A stretch of 35,481 nt of DNA from Marinomonas arctica (GCF_003259225.1 NZ_QHJF01000041.1:1-35481), one strand, 5' to 3'. Positions 17,178-26,352 are shown, numbered from the stretch's first letter. The notes: generated by a model from the sequence alone, not told the origin. Program-made: numbers and translations.

Positions 17178-18446
17178 ATGGCAGAAGATATAAAGCAAGC
17201 AGCGTTGGATTATCACCAATATCCAGTTCCAGGCAAACTTAGCGTTACTATTACGAAACCAACAGCAACCGCTCGTGATCTTTCTCTCGCTTATAGCCCA
17301 GGTGTGGCTGAGCCTTGTCGTGAAATCGCAAAAGACCCAGAAGCGGCTTACCGTTATACCGGTAAAGGCAACTTGGTTGCCGTGATCTCTGATGGTTCTG
17401 CGATCCTCGGATTAGGCAATCTAGGCCCATTGGCAAGTAAGCCAGTAATGGAAGGTAAAGGTTTATTGTTTAAGCGCTTTGCTGGTATTAACTCCGTTGA
17501 TGTGGAAGTGGAATCTGAAAGTCCACAGGCATTCATTGATACTGTGGCTCGTATTGCCAACACATACGGCGGTATCAACTTAGAAGACATCAAAGCACCT
17601 GAGTGTTTTGAAATTGAACGTCAATTGATCGAGCGTTGTTCTATTCCGGTTTTCCACGATGACCAACATGGTACAGCGATTGTTACCGCGGCGGGTCTGT
17701 TGAATGCGCTTGAGCTTCAAGGTAAAGACATTGCTGACGCTAAAATCGTTTGTCTTGGTGCGGGTGCTGCCGCAACCGCGTGTATGAAGTTAATCATTGC
17801 ATGCGGTGCACAGCGCGAAAACATCTTCGTTCTTGACCGTAACGGCGTTATTCACTCTGGCCGTACGGATTTGAACCAATTTAAAGCCATGTTTGCGATT
17901 GATACGGATAAGCGCAATTTGGACGATGCGATCGATGGCGCTGATGTTTTCATCGGTGTATCTGGTCCAGATTTATTGTCTGCAGAACAGCTTGCGAAAA
18001 TGGCGGCGAATCCAATCGTTTTTGCTTGTTCAAACCCAGACCCAGAAATCAATCCAGAGCTTGCTCGTGCAACGCGTGATGATTTGATCATGGCAACAGG
18101 TCGTTCAGATTATCCGAACCAAGTAAATAACGTACTTGGTTTCCCTTTCATCTTCCGTGGTGCTTTAGACGTTCGTGCGACTAAAATCAACGAAGAAATG
18201 AAAGTTGCGGCTGTGCATGCTCTGAAAGATCTTGCGAAAGAAGAAGCACCTGCGGATGTGGTTGCAGCTTACGGTGGCGCACCATTGAGCTTTGGCAAAG
18301 AATATATCCTGCCAAAACCAATGGATTCTCGTTTGCTTAACGTGGTGTCTGCCGCGGTGGCTCGTGCAGCGGTAGATTCCGGTGTGGCATTGCTGCCATA
18401 CCCAGATTTTTATCCACTAGAGAATCTTGATCACTTCGGTGCTTAA
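17178..18446 (+). CDS. maeB: NAD(P)-dependent malic enzyme, short form
   Basis: Oxidatively decarboxylates malate to pyruvate, giving NADPH (or NADH). The 422-residue protein shows the malic enzyme N-terminal domain (LSLAYSPGVAEPC, GKGNLVAVISDGSAILGLGN), the catalytic/metal segment ECFEIE...FHDDQHGTAIV and a Rossmann domain with CLGAGAAATA. It matches the short malic enzyme of pseudomonads found at this locus. It lacks the C-terminal phosphotransacetylase-like domain that makes E. coli MaeB about 760 residues. Cofactor preference cannot be fixed from sequence by eye. Its own promoter and terminator frame it as a single-gene unit. Confidence 0.92.
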   Translation: MAEDIKQAALDYHQYPVPGKLSVTITKPTATARDLSLAYSPGVAEPCREIAKDPEAAYRYTGKGNLVAVISDGSAILGLGNLGPLASKPVMEGKGLLFKRFAGINSVDVEVESESPQAFIDTVARIANTYGGINLEDIKAPECFEIERQLIERCSIPVFHDDQHGTAIVTAAGLLNALELQGKDIADAKIVCLGAGAAATACMKLIIACGAQRENIFVLDRNGVIHSGRTDLNQFKAMFAIDTDKRNLDDAIDGADVFIGVSGPDLLSAEQLAKMAANPIVFACSNPDPEINPELARATRDDLIMATGRSDYPNQVNNVLGFPFIFRGALDVRATKINEEMKVAAVHALKDLAKEEAPADVVAAYGGAPLSFGKEYILPKPMDSRLLNVVSAAVARAAVDSGVALLPYPDFYPLENLDHFGA

Positions 18447-18468
18447 TCGAATCTTGATCTGTTACAAG

Positions 18469-18498
18469 GCGGCTCTCTAAAAAAGAGCCGCTTTTTTT
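18469..18498 (+). terminator. Rho-independent terminator of maeB
   Basis: 8-bp stem GCGGCTCT (18469-18476) / AGAGCCGC (18484-18491), 7-base loop, then seven T. It lies 22 bases after the maeB stop. Confidence 0.9.
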
Positions 18499-18574
18499 AT
18501 GGCTAAATAGTATTAATACGGTATTTTCATTGATCAATAAGCAGGAATAGCTTGGATTAACTAGGAGTTGTGTC

Positions 18575-19135
18575 ATGAAAGTTGCAATATATTGTGGCTC
18601 CGCTGCGGGTAATTCCCCCGAATATGCCAATGGCGTAAAAGCGTTGGCCGTGTACCTTGCTGGGCAAGGGATAGACATTGTTTACGGCGGAGGAAATGTT
18701 GGCTTAATGGGGGTGATAGCGAATGCAGCCTTGCAAGCTGGGGGAAGAGTCATTGGCGTGATTCCGTCTCATCTTGAGTCCAAGGAAATCGCTCACACAG
18801 GATTAACCGAACTCCATGTGGTAGCCAATATGCATGAGCGTAAAGCTAAGATGAGCGAATTGGCTGATGCATTTGTGGCGCTTCCAGGTGGGGTAGGGAC
18901 CTTGGAGGAAATGTTTGAAGTGTGGACCTGGGGGCAACTTGGTCTACATAGTAAACCTTGTGTCTTTTATAATTTAAATGGCTTTTATGATCCTCTCTTT
19001 ACCATGGTAGACAGTATGCAGCAGGCAGGCTTCGTGAAGCAGTCTTACATTGATATGGTTATTAAAGAGAGTACCCCAGAAACCTTGCTAGCGGCCGTGA
19101 AAGCTTACCAAGCTCCTCAGCCCAAGTGGAGCTAG
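18575..19135 (+). CDS. LOG-family nucleoside-5'-monophosphate phosphoribohydrolase
   Basis: A 186-residue cytosolic protein of the LOG (lonely guy) / lysine-decarboxylase-like family. Homologues release the base from cytokinin-type or ordinary nucleotide monophosphates. Rossmann-like start MKVAIYCGSAAGNSPEY, GGGNVGLMGVIA (about 39-50) and the signature PGGVGTLEEMFEVWTW, containing the PGGxGTxxE motif, are clear. The first arginine of the family motif is in MHERKAKM. The ATG has TAGGAG eight bases upstream. It stands alone and converges on mrcA, with a terminator between. The natural substrate in a marine bacterium is unknown. Confidence 0.9.
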   Translation: MKVAIYCGSAAGNSPEYANGVKALAVYLAGQGIDIVYGGGNVGLMGVIANAALQAGGRVIGVIPSHLESKEIAHTGLTELHVVANMHERKAKMSELADAFVALPGGVGTLEEMFEVWTWGQLGLHSKPCVFYNLNGFYDPLFTMVDSMQQAGFVKQSYIDMVIKESTPETLLAAVKAYQAPQPKWS

Positions 19136-19150
19136 AGCGTTCAAAGAGAT

Positions 19151-19179
19151 AAAAATGCCAGCACTGGGCTGGCATTTTT
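19151..19179. terminator. Bidirectional terminator between LOG gene and mrcA
   Basis: 12-bp stem AAAAATGCCAGC (19151-19162) / GCTGGCATTTTT (19168-19179), 5-base loop. T-runs on both strands make it usable by both converging genes. Confidence 0.9.
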
Positions 19180-19197
19180 ATAGGCTATAAACCTAGG

Positions 19198-21642
19198 TTA
19201 GAACAAGTTTTCTAACGCATTGGTTTCTTGCTTCTCTTCGCGTGATTCGCTGTCGCGATTATTGTTTAATGTTGGCAAGTTTAGATTGCGTTGTGGCGGT
19301 ACGTGATCTTTTCTAAAAATCTCAAAAATAGCATTAGATTGACCAGGTAAAGCACGCTCTCCAGTATTAGGGTCAATGCGAACGGTCACTAAAGAAGAAG
19401 GTTTGGTCACGAAAGACAGTGGAGTGCCCTGTAGAGCGTCTCTCATGTAATCTATCCATGCTGGAAGTGAAACAGAGCCGCCCCATTCCCCTCTACCGAG
19501 GGGCGATGAGTTATCAAAACCACTCCATACGGAAGTGACCAGTTCACCATTGAAGCCTGAGAACCAAGCGTCGCGAACATCATTTGTGGTGCCTGTTTTG
19601 CCTGCTAGATCGTCGCGTTCTAATACCCTAGCGCGTCGTCCTGTACCGAGTTTAATGACATCTCGCATCATGTCGTAGATTATGTAATTTACTTCAGGAT
19701 CAATAACTTGAGGCGCCATTGGTAGGCTAACGATGCCCTCTGGAGTATCAAATAATCCCATTTGAGGTTCATCGTCTGTGGTTTTCTCAAGTGGCGTGCA
19801 CGTTACGCATACTGTGGCCGGGCTAGCTTGAAATAAGACATTATCATTCCGATCGATGACCTTATTGATGAGATAGGGTTGTACTTGATAACCACCATTG
19901 GAGAAAACAGCGTACCCTGTTGCTATTTGCAGTGGCGATAGGTTAGCACTGCCTAAAGACAACGACAGGTTATAAGGTAGATCGTCTGGATCAAAGCCGA
20001 ACTTGCTCAAGTAATTGAGAGTAGGGCGAATACCGAGCTCTTCAAGTAAACGCACAGACACGATATTTTGTGAACGATACAGAGCCTCACGTAATCGTGT
20101 AGGGCCATAAAACTTACCACCATCATTGGTTGGACGCCATGCGGACTCTAAATTTCTATCATTAAAAACCACAGGGGCATCATTGATAATGCTGGCGGCC
20201 GTGTAGCCGCGATCCAACGCACTGGCGTAAATAAAGGGTTTGAAATTAGAGCCTGGCTGGCGCTTAGATTGAGTAACACGGTTAAACTTGTTCTCAAAGA
20301 AATTAAAGCCGCCCACTAATGCTTGAATCGCACCGTCTTTACTGTTGAGAGAGACAAGAGCGCTTTGAATGGAAGGTTTTTGTGCTAGTAACCATTCAAG
20401 TTTGTTATCTGGGCGTAAGCGAACAATATCACCGGGCACCAATACATCAGCCACTTTAGAGGGATATGGACCTTGGGAATCTTCGTTTATATAGGATCTT
20501 GCCCATTTAACAGCCTCCCATGGTAGGGTGGCGCGTTCACCATTTGCAAGACGTACATCTGCCGTTGTGTTTGTGGTAGACAGCACCAATGCCGTTTGCC
20601 AGTTTTTAAACCTTCCTATGTCTTGTAAGGCCTTTTTCTGCTCTTCCAGCGGGGCATTAATCAGGTCAGTACGTTTCTCAAGAGAGCCTCGGTAGCCGTG
20701 GCGCATATCGTAATCTAGTACGCCATTGAAAATGGCTTCGTTGGCGGCTTTTTGTCGTTTCGAATCAATGGTCGTGTAGACCGTCATTCCCGTACTGTAA
20801 AGGTTGTCTCCGAAGGTGTTGTAGAGCTCAGCGCGCACCATCTCGGCAATATATCCAGCTTCAATATCGGGCATAACTCCGTGGTTTTTAGCTGTTATTG
20901 GTGATTCTACGGCATTTTGGTAAGCGTCTTTGTCTATCATGCCAAGTGATAACATGCGTTGCAGTATCCAGTTACGACGAATCAATGCACGGGAAGGGTT
21001 TGCCACAGGGTTAAAACGCGACGGTGCTTTTGGCAGACCGGCTATCATGGCCAACTGGGCAAGATCCAGTTCACTTAGGTTTTTGCCATAATACACTTGA
21101 GCGGCAGCCTCAAAGCCATAGGCACGATTTCCTAAGTAAATCTTATTGACGTACAACTCAAGAATGTCGTGTTTTGACAGTTCGCGCTCCATTTTTAAGG
21201 AAATGAAGATTTCGGTGAATTTGCGCGTGAAGGTTTGCTCAAAGGATAGAAAATAGTTTCTAGCCACTTGCATCGTGATGGTGCTACCACCACTTTGAAT
21301 TTGTCCAGTGGTGACCAGTTGCATGACGGCTCGGCCTAAACCAAGGATATCAACGCCTGGATGGTGATAAAAATTGGTGTCCTCAGCCGCTAAAATAGCA
21401 TGCTCTAAGTTGGGCGGGATCTCTGAATAGCTGATAGGTGTGCGGCGTTGCTCACCAAACTCACCTATTAGTAGGTTGTCGGCAGTATAGATGCGTAACG
21501 GAATTCTTAGTTCGATGTCTTTGAGCTCTTCAACCGTAGGAATGCGATCTTTTACACTGTAATAGATTGCATAGGTGATACCGACCGCACAAAGGGTGCC
21601 AAAGAGGCCGAGAATAAAGAGTATTTTTAGTGCCTTAGCCAT
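19198..21642 (-). CDS. mrcA: Penicillin-binding protein 1A (bifunctional)
   Basis: Class A PBP that polymerises and cross-links peptidoglycan at the inner-membrane outer face. Of 814 residues, there is a membrane anchor (about 7-29). The glycosyltransferase domain has the catalytic E87 in AAEDTNFYHHPG and QSGGSTITMQVARN (116-129). An OB-like insert follows, then the transpeptidase with active serine S465 in SNFK, SQN at 524-526 and KTGTT at 682-686. This order matches PBP1A. The minus-strand ATG at 21642 has only a modest TTGGAT site; a TATAAT box lies at 21681-21676. It is divergent from the pil/hof-like operon, the conserved mrcA-hofM/pilM pairing. Confidence 0.96.
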   Translation of the reverse strand: MAKALKILFILGLFGTLCAVGITYAIYYSVKDRIPTVEELKDIELRIPLRIYTADNLLIGEFGEQRRTPISYSEIPPNLEHAILAAEDTNFYHHPGVDILGLGRAVMQLVTTGQIQSGGSTITMQVARNYFLSFEQTFTRKFTEIFISLKMERELSKHDILELYVNKIYLGNRAYGFEAAAQVYYGKNLSELDLAQLAMIAGLPKAPSRFNPVANPSRALIRRNWILQRMLSLGMIDKDAYQNAVESPITAKNHGVMPDIEAGYIAEMVRAELYNTFGDNLYSTGMTVYTTIDSKRQKAANEAIFNGVLDYDMRHGYRGSLEKRTDLINAPLEEQKKALQDIGRFKNWQTALVLSTTNTTADVRLANGERATLPWEAVKWARSYINEDSQGPYPSKVADVLVPGDIVRLRPDNKLEWLLAQKPSIQSALVSLNSKDGAIQALVGGFNFFENKFNRVTQSKRQPGSNFKPFIYASALDRGYTAASIINDAPVVFNDRNLESAWRPTNDGGKFYGPTRLREALYRSQNIVSVRLLEELGIRPTLNYLSKFGFDPDDLPYNLSLSLGSANLSPLQIATGYAVFSNGGYQVQPYLINKVIDRNDNVLFQASPATVCVTCTPLEKTTDDEPQMGLFDTPEGIVSLPMAPQVIDPEVNYIIYDMMRDVIKLGTGRRARVLERDDLAGKTGTTNDVRDAWFSGFNGELVTSVWSGFDNSSPLGRGEWGGSVSLPAWIDYMRDALQGTPLSFVTKPSSLVTVRIDPNTGERALPGQSNAIFEIFRKDHVPPQRNLNLPTLNNNRDSESREEKQETNALENLF

Positions 21643-21675
21643 ATAAATCCAATGGATGCTGGATGGGAAGTCCCC

Positions 21676-21681
21676 ATTATA
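21676..21681 (-). promoter_or_regulatory. -10 box of mrcA
   Basis: A perfect TATAAT on the minus strand, 33 bases before the mrcA start. The -35 region (CCTATT at 16 bases) is poor. Confidence 0.4.
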
Positions 21682-21706
21682 CCTAAGATGATTACAGAAT
21701 AGGTGG

Positions 21707-21734
21707 TTAACTTTGCATCAAATCGTGTTATCTT
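21707..21734 (+). promoter_or_regulatory. Candidate promoter of the pil-like operon
   Basis: TTAACT (21707-21712) and TATCTT (21729-21734) are spaced 16 bases. They are divergent from the mrcA -10 and would give a leader of about 60 bases. The hexamers are imperfect. Confidence 0.3.
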
Positions 21735-21801
21735 GTTAAAAATTTGGTCAGGATGCCAAATAAAAATTACGCCCTGTTGCTGATTATTTCAAGGATGAAT
21801 G

Positions 21802-22773
21802 ATGACGCTCATGTCTGCCTATTCTGTGGCCATATATTCGGCCGAAAAATGCACGTTCCATACCCCCAGTGAGTCTGTTGAGTGGTTAACGTCCTACGCT
21901 TTAGAGGATCACCTGACGATAGATGCTTCGCATCTGTTATCGATTCAACAAGCCTTATCATTTGATAGTGTTCCTACTTGCTCTCGTATCGTTGTTTTGA
22001 TTCCCGATGACTGGCTTTCGGTCTCTCAATGCTCTCTGGAACATTCTGTTCCTTCATCGTTATTGCCTTTAGCGGCGTTGAGTCACGCTGTCGAGACAAG
22101 CTTTTTGCCACCAGAAACCTTGGTGTTTAATTACCAGTGCTTAGACGTGTCCGTTGGAGATCGTCAATTGCGCGTATTTGCCTGTGCGGCGGAGTGGGCT
22201 GAGCAGCTTTGTTTACCTTTTCAATCTATTGCGAAATCTTGTCTATTGATGTCGCAAAGTCAGTGGCTGGGGATGTCGTCTCGTGATCGCACTTGGGCCC
22301 ATTGTTCGCAGCACGCGCTCTCGCCTTATCAACCTAATAAAGTAAAGCAGCAACGAGCTCGTCGCCTTTGGGTTGTGTTAGGTGGAATAAGCGTTTTACT
22401 GCATTGTGCGGCGGTGCTGTATTCATTTTATCTACAGGATGAAGCTGCACAGATGATCCTAGCTCGTCAGCAAACATTAGCGTCTCAATCCGCCTGGTCC
22501 TCAGAGGAAGAGGTGGGAGGGATGACGGAATCTGTATTGTCCCTAATTCAGGCTTTACCCGATTCCGTTCGCCTTGAGGGGGTGAATAGTGAGTTAGAGG
22601 GGATGTCTTTTGAAATGACATTGTTGGAGCAAGATTTAGACGTATTGCTCTCTCGTTGGCAGCAACAATACCCAGATTGGCGTTGGGAGATTGTGCAACA
22701 GCAATCTGATTCGTCTTTGGTAAGAGCACATAAGGACGTGGTAGATGTCTCTATTAGCGTATTTGAAAAGTAG
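21802..22773 (+). CDS. PilM-PilN-like (GspL-like) inner-membrane fusion protein
   Basis: 323 residues, numbering from 21802. A cytoplasmic part (1-188) contains a stretch, VVLIPDDWLSVSQCSL... to ETLVFNYQCL (65-114), that resembles one lobe of the PilM/HofM actin-like fold. A basic segment PNKVKQQRARR (178-188) leads into a single membrane helix (about 189-211). A periplasmic domain (212-323) is shaped like PilN/HofN. This is the topology of GspL. The start at 21802 has AAGGA six bases upstream; ATGs at 21799 and 21811 are alternatives. It is the first gene in the mrcA-aroK slot where pilM and pilN normally sit, and overlaps the next gene by 29 bases. Homology is inferred from layout and weak motifs. 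Confidence 0.6.
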   Translation: MTLMSAYSVAIYSAEKCTFHTPSESVEWLTSYALEDHLTIDASHLLSIQQALSFDSVPTCSRIVVLIPDDWLSVSQCSLEHSVPSSLLPLAALSHAVETSFLPPETLVFNYQCLDVSVGDRQLRVFACAAEWAEQLCLPFQSIAKSCLLMSQSQWLGMSSRDRTWAHCSQHALSPYQPNKVKQQRARRLWVVLGGISVLLHCAAVLYSFYLQDEAAQMILARQQTLASQSAWSSEEEVGGMTESVLSLIQALPDSVRLEGVNSELEGMSFEMTLLEQDLDVLLSRWQQQYPDWRWEIVQQQSDSSLVRAHKDVVDVSISVFEK

Positions 22774-23455
22774 CGCATTCTTTTCCTTCGAAATCACCCG
22801 TTCGATTGTTCTGTTATTCATCTTGTTACAAATGGCGGTTTGGTATCCCTTTTTGTCGAATTTGCACGACGACGTAAGTCAACATACAAGACTCAATAAT
22901 CAAGCCGAGGATGAATGGCGACAATGGCAAAAACGGGCTAATTATCTGCGGCAAATGCACTTTGCTGATGACCCTTGGGTTCAACAACAAGTGGTGGCAA
23001 CAGACGTTGATAGGTCCACACAATGGCTTATTGAGGGGACTGCGTCACTGACAGAATGGCAAAGCGTGTTGGAGCGCGTAGAGGCGCAGCTGCCTTTGGT
23101 TTTGCGCTCTGTGTCTTGGCAAAGAGCATCGAAGGGGAATTGGCAAGGTCGGTTGCGATTTGGTCTCGGTATTCCTAAGCGGAACCGAGAATACCATAAC
23201 TGGTTGCCGACCCAATTACGCACACGGCAGTTCAACAAAGAGGATTGGCGACTGGTATCGACTATGCGAGTAGGTGAGGCAGTGTCAGCCATGCTGACCT
23301 ATAAAAACCATCGTTATTGGATAACCCGGGGAAGCTGGTTGCCTGCCGCTGGCATGACAGTGAATGCGGTTTCGTTTGATCAAATTACCCTGGTGGCAAG
23401 GGATGGTGTGATACAGGAATTAAAGGTACGAGAGGAGGTTGATCAATATGAATAA
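22745..23455 (+). CDS. PilO-PilP-like fusion protein
   Basis: 236 residues. A short cytoplasmic start is followed by one membrane helix (about 18-36), a charged helix likely to form a coiled coil (40-75), a PilO/HofO-like ferredoxin-type region (about 92-145) and a linker. The C-terminal segment (about 167-227, WRLVSTMRVGEAVSAML...VNAVSFDQITLVARDGVIQE) resembles the beta domain of PilP/HofP, which contacts the secretin. PilP is normally a separate lipoprotein; no lipobox cysteine is present, and the PilO-type helix would be the anchor. The ATG has AGGA eight bases upstream inside the previous gene. It overlaps the next gene by 8 bases. Assignment rests on position and motif resemblance. Confidence 0.6.
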   Translation: MSLLAYLKSSAFFSFEITRSIVLLFILLQMAVWYPFLSNLHDDVSQHTRLNNQAEDEWRQWQKRANYLRQMHFADDPWVQQQVVATDVDRSTQWLIEGTASLTEWQSVLERVEAQLPLVLRSVSWQRASKGNWQGRLRFGLGIPKRNREYHNWLPTQLRTRQFNKEDWRLVSTMRVGEAVSAMLTYKNHRYWITRGSWLPAAGMTVNAVSFDQITLVARDGVIQELKVREEVDQYE

Positions 23456-24623
23456 GGGGTTGTCTCGTTTCCTTCTCGGTTTACTTTGCGTATCACAGTC
23501 TGCTTTGGCAATGGATGTGTATTTTGAATCGCGTCCACTGCAAGAAGTATTGCCTTGGCTGGCATCACAAATGAATGAGAGTGTGGTGATTAGTCCTGAA
23601 ATTGATGACCTGTTAACGCTGTCTATTAAGGATGCGAGTTGGAAAGATGTGATGGAGTCGATTGCTCAACAGCCGAATTTAAAACTGCAATGGCAAGGTC
23701 GAGTCGCTATTCTGATGCCAAATGAGGCATCATCCATTGATGCAAATCCTTCTAGTGTGGTTTGCCAGAAAGAGTATTGGGTGATAAAACACGCCAAAGC
23801 CGACATCGTTGGTCAGCACTTACAGGTCTTATATCCGGCGTTATCTTTAGTTGTAGATGACAGGACCAATTCCATTATTACCCATTCTTGTGATGCGCCT
23901 GAGGGAATAGAGGAAACATTGGCATGGTTGGATGCACCGTTGCGACAAATTGAAATCAGTGCCCAAATCGCTCAAGTCAGTCGTACGGCGCAATCACAGT
24001 TCGGTGTTAATTGGCAGGCTAAGTTGTCAGATGGCGTGCGATCGTCTTTAGGTGGCGCTATCGATTTAGGTGCCTTGGTACCATCGACAAATGTAGATTT
24101 TTCAAGTGTCGGTGGCTCCGGATTATTGGCCTTTACATTGGATATGATGGAAAGTGAAGGGCTGGCAAATGTTGTTTCAAAGCCAAAGATAGTGACCTCA
24201 GAGGGGCAGCCAGCTCGGATTGAATCAGGGACAGAAGTACCTTATCAAACAGTGAACGACGACAAAGTCAGTATAGAGTTTCGTCAAGCGGCACTCATGT
24301 TAGAAGTGACCCCCTTTGTAAAAGAAGGCGAGCATATTTTGTTATCACTTAATATTCACCAAGACTCGGTTGGGGATTTAGTCAATGGTGTACCAAGCTT
24401 GAAAACCAATCGATTAAAAACACAAGTGGTGGTGAAAAACCAAGAGACGTTGGTTTTAGGCGGGATTTTTCGCGAAGAAAGCTTCGAGTCTGAAAGTCGA
24501 GTGCCTTTCTTAAGTGATATTCCATTGGTGGGTGAGTTGTTTAAAAGGCGCTCAGAACAGCAAGAAAAGGTTGAATTACTTGTATTTATTACACCAAAGC
24601 TGCTACAAATGTCAGTTAACTAG
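23448..24623 (+). CDS. Short type IV pilus/competence secretin (PilQ/HofQ-like)
   Basis: A 391-residue outer-membrane secretin. It has a signal peptide (1-21, cleavage after ALA), an N0/STN-like domain (about 22-90, VYFESRPLQEVLPWLASQM), an N1 secretin_N domain (about 105-165, WVIKHAKADIVGQHLQVLYP) and the C-terminal secretin barrel (about 168-388). The barrel has ANVVSKPKIVTSEGQPARIESGTEVPYQT and the closing VPFLSDIPLVGELFKRR...ELLVFITPKLL. There are no N-terminal AMIN domains, so it is far shorter than PilQ (about 700) and close to HofQ/ComE. The start ATG at 23448 has GGAGG nine bases upstream; a TTG at 23439 would abut it. It is followed by aroK, the conserved position of pilQ/hofQ. Confidence 0.88.
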   Translation: MNKGLSRFLLGLLCVSQSALAMDVYFESRPLQEVLPWLASQMNESVVISPEIDDLLTLSIKDASWKDVMESIAQQPNLKLQWQGRVAILMPNEASSIDANPSSVVCQKEYWVIKHAKADIVGQHLQVLYPALSLVVDDRTNSIITHSCDAPEGIEETLAWLDAPLRQIEISAQIAQVSRTAQSQFGVNWQAKLSDGVRSSLGGAIDLGALVPSTNVDFSSVGGSGLLAFTLDMMESEGLANVVSKPKIVTSEGQPARIESGTEVPYQTVNDDKVSIEFRQAALMLEVTPFVKEGEHILLSLNIHQDSVGDLVNGVPSLKTNRLKTQVVVKNQETLVLGGIFREESFESESRVPFLSDIPLVGELFKRRSEQQEKVELLVFITPKLLQMSVN

Positions 24624-24665
24624 GCCGCAGTCTAAATCTGCTTAATTCCGACGTAATTGAATACA

Positions 24666-25214
24666 ATGATAAAAGCCCCCAATATTATTTTAGTAGGCCC
24701 GATGGGCGCAGGAAAAACGACCATAGGTCGTTTGATTTCCCAGTCGATGGGCAAAGAATTCTATGACTTAGATAAGGTCATAGAAGACAATGCTGGTGCT
24801 GACATTCCCTGGATCTTTGAGCGTGAAGGCGAAGATGGATTTCGTAAGCGTGAAACCCAAGCGTTGGCTTCGATAGCCGAGTCGGATACAGGCGATTGTG
24901 TGTTAGCAACAGGCGGCGGTATCGTGATGCGTGAAGAAAATCGTGAGATTCTTCGTGAGAATGCGTTAGTGGTTTATCTCTATGCGTCCGTTGCGCAACA
25001 ACTTTACCGTACGTCTAAAAGCACTCATCGTCCTCTTTTACAGACGGGCGACCCGAAAGCGACATTAAAAAAGCTATTTGAAGTGCGCGACCCTCTATAC
25101 CGAGAGGTAGCGAATCTTATTATTGAAACTGATGCTCGTCATCCTAGGTCTGTCGCCAATAAGGTGCTGGATGCGATTCGGCGTCATCTTAAAATGGAGA
25201 TTACAGTATCCTGA
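24666..25214 (+). CDS. aroK: Shikimate kinase I
   Basis: Phosphorylates shikimate at the 3-hydroxyl in the aromatic amino acid pathway. Of 182 residues, Walker A is GPMGAGKT at 11-18. Shikimate-binding [14 protein letters not shown] and ATGGGIV, and the lid region STHRPLL follow. The ATG at 24666 gives [14 protein letters not shown], the family start, though no good Shine-Dalgarno is visible; translation may be coupled to the secretin gene 42 bases upstream. The stop codon overlaps the aroB start as TGATG. secretin-aroK-aroB-damX is the classic gammaproteobacterial order. Confidence 0.96.
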   Translation: MIKAPNIILVGPMGAGKTTIGRLISQSMGKEFYDLDKVIEDNAGADIPWIFEREGEDGFRKRETQALASIAESDTGDCVLATGGGIVMREENREILRENALVVYLYASVAQQLYRTSKSTHRPLLQTGDPKATLKKLFEVRDPLYREVANLIIETDARHPRSVANKVLDAIRRHLKMEITVS

Positions 25215-26320
25215 TGCGTACGTTAAACGTTGATCTTGGCGATCGTAGTTACCCTATTTTTATTGGTAGAGGGATTCGCCAGCAAAAGTCGCTTTTTGAT
25301 GATGCTATTCATGGTAAACAAGTCATGATAGTGACCAATGAAACCATTGCTCCTTTGTATTTAGATGCCATGGTCTCCATGCTGTCCGCGGACTACAAAG
25401 TGGATACGTGTATTTTGCCGGACGGTGAAGCGTATAAAACGCTGGACACGTATGGCCTGATTATGTCGGCTCTGCTAGAAGCAAAACATAACCGTACGAC
25501 AACAATTATTGCCCTAGGTGGTGGTGTGGTTGGAGACATGGCTGGCTTTGCGGCGGCAACGTATCAACGTGGTGTGCCTTTTATTCAAGTGCCAACGACT
25601 TTATTATCGCAAGTGGATTCTTCCGTTGGTGGCAAAACTGGTGTGAATCATCCCTTAGGTAAAAATATGATTGGGGCGTTTTATCAGCCTCAAGCCGTGA
25701 TCATTGATACAGAAACCTTATCAAGCTTGCCTCAGCGCGAGTTGTCAGCGGGCATGGCGGAAGTCATTAAGTATGGTTTGATTTGTGATAGGCCATTTTT
25801 TGATTGGTTGGAACAAGAAATGGCTCCGTTGATGGCATTGGACAACGATAAAATTAGCGATGCCATTTATCGCTCCTGTTTAGCGAAGGCCACCGTGGTG
25901 GCGCAAGACGAGAGAGAAGGTGGAATTCGTGCTATCTTAAACCTAGGTCATACGTTTGGTCACGCAATAGAAACGGAAATGGGCTATGGCAATTGGTTGC
26001 ACGGTGAAGCGGTTGCGGCTGGTAGTATGTTAGCCATCGATCTTTCTTGGCGCATGGGCAACTTAACCGAACAGGACGTAAGTCGTTCTGTGGCGCTTTT
26101 TCAAGCGGCAAATTTACCTGTATTGCCGCCTATGAGTATGACGCTTGAGTGCTTCATTGCACGCATGGCATTGGATAAGAAAGTATTGGATGGTAGCCTA
26201 CGCTTGGTATTGTTGAGCGCATTAGGGGAAGCGATAGTCACGTCTGACTTCCCAATGGAAGATTTCAATGCTTGTCTTTTGGATGCACTTGAAGCAAGTA
26301 AACAAGCGAATTTTGCTTAA
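25214..26320 (+). CDS. aroB: 3-dehydroquinate synthase
   Basis: NAD- and zinc-dependent second enzyme of the shikimate pathway, cyclising DAHP to 3-dehydroquinate. 368 residues. The NAD-binding [19 protein letters not shown], substrate-contact [22 protein letters not shown], and metal histidine segment [11 protein letters not shown] with the following LHGEAVAAG are all present. The ATG overlaps the aroK stop by one base, implying translational coupling. Length is usual for the family. Confidence 0.97.
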   Translation: MRTLNVDLGDRSYPIFIGRGIRQQKSLFDDAIHGKQVMIVTNETIAPLYLDAMVSMLSADYKVDTCILPDGEAYKTLDTYGLIMSALLEAKHNRTTTIIALGGGVVGDMAGFAAATYQRGVPFIQVPTTLLSQVDSSVGGKTGVNHPLGKNMIGAFYQPQAVIIDTETLSSLPQRELSAGMAEVIKYGLICDRPFFDWLEQEMAPLMALDNDKISDAIYRSCLAKATVVAQDEREGGIRAILNLGHTFGHAIETEMGYGNWLHGEAVAAGSMLAIDLSWRMGNLTEQDVSRSVALFQAANLPVLPPMSMTLECFIARMALDKKVLDGSLRLVLLSALGEAIVTSDFPMEDFNACLLDALEASKQANFA

Positions 26321-26352
26321 TCTTGTTGGGTATTTATTGTTGAAGGACGATT

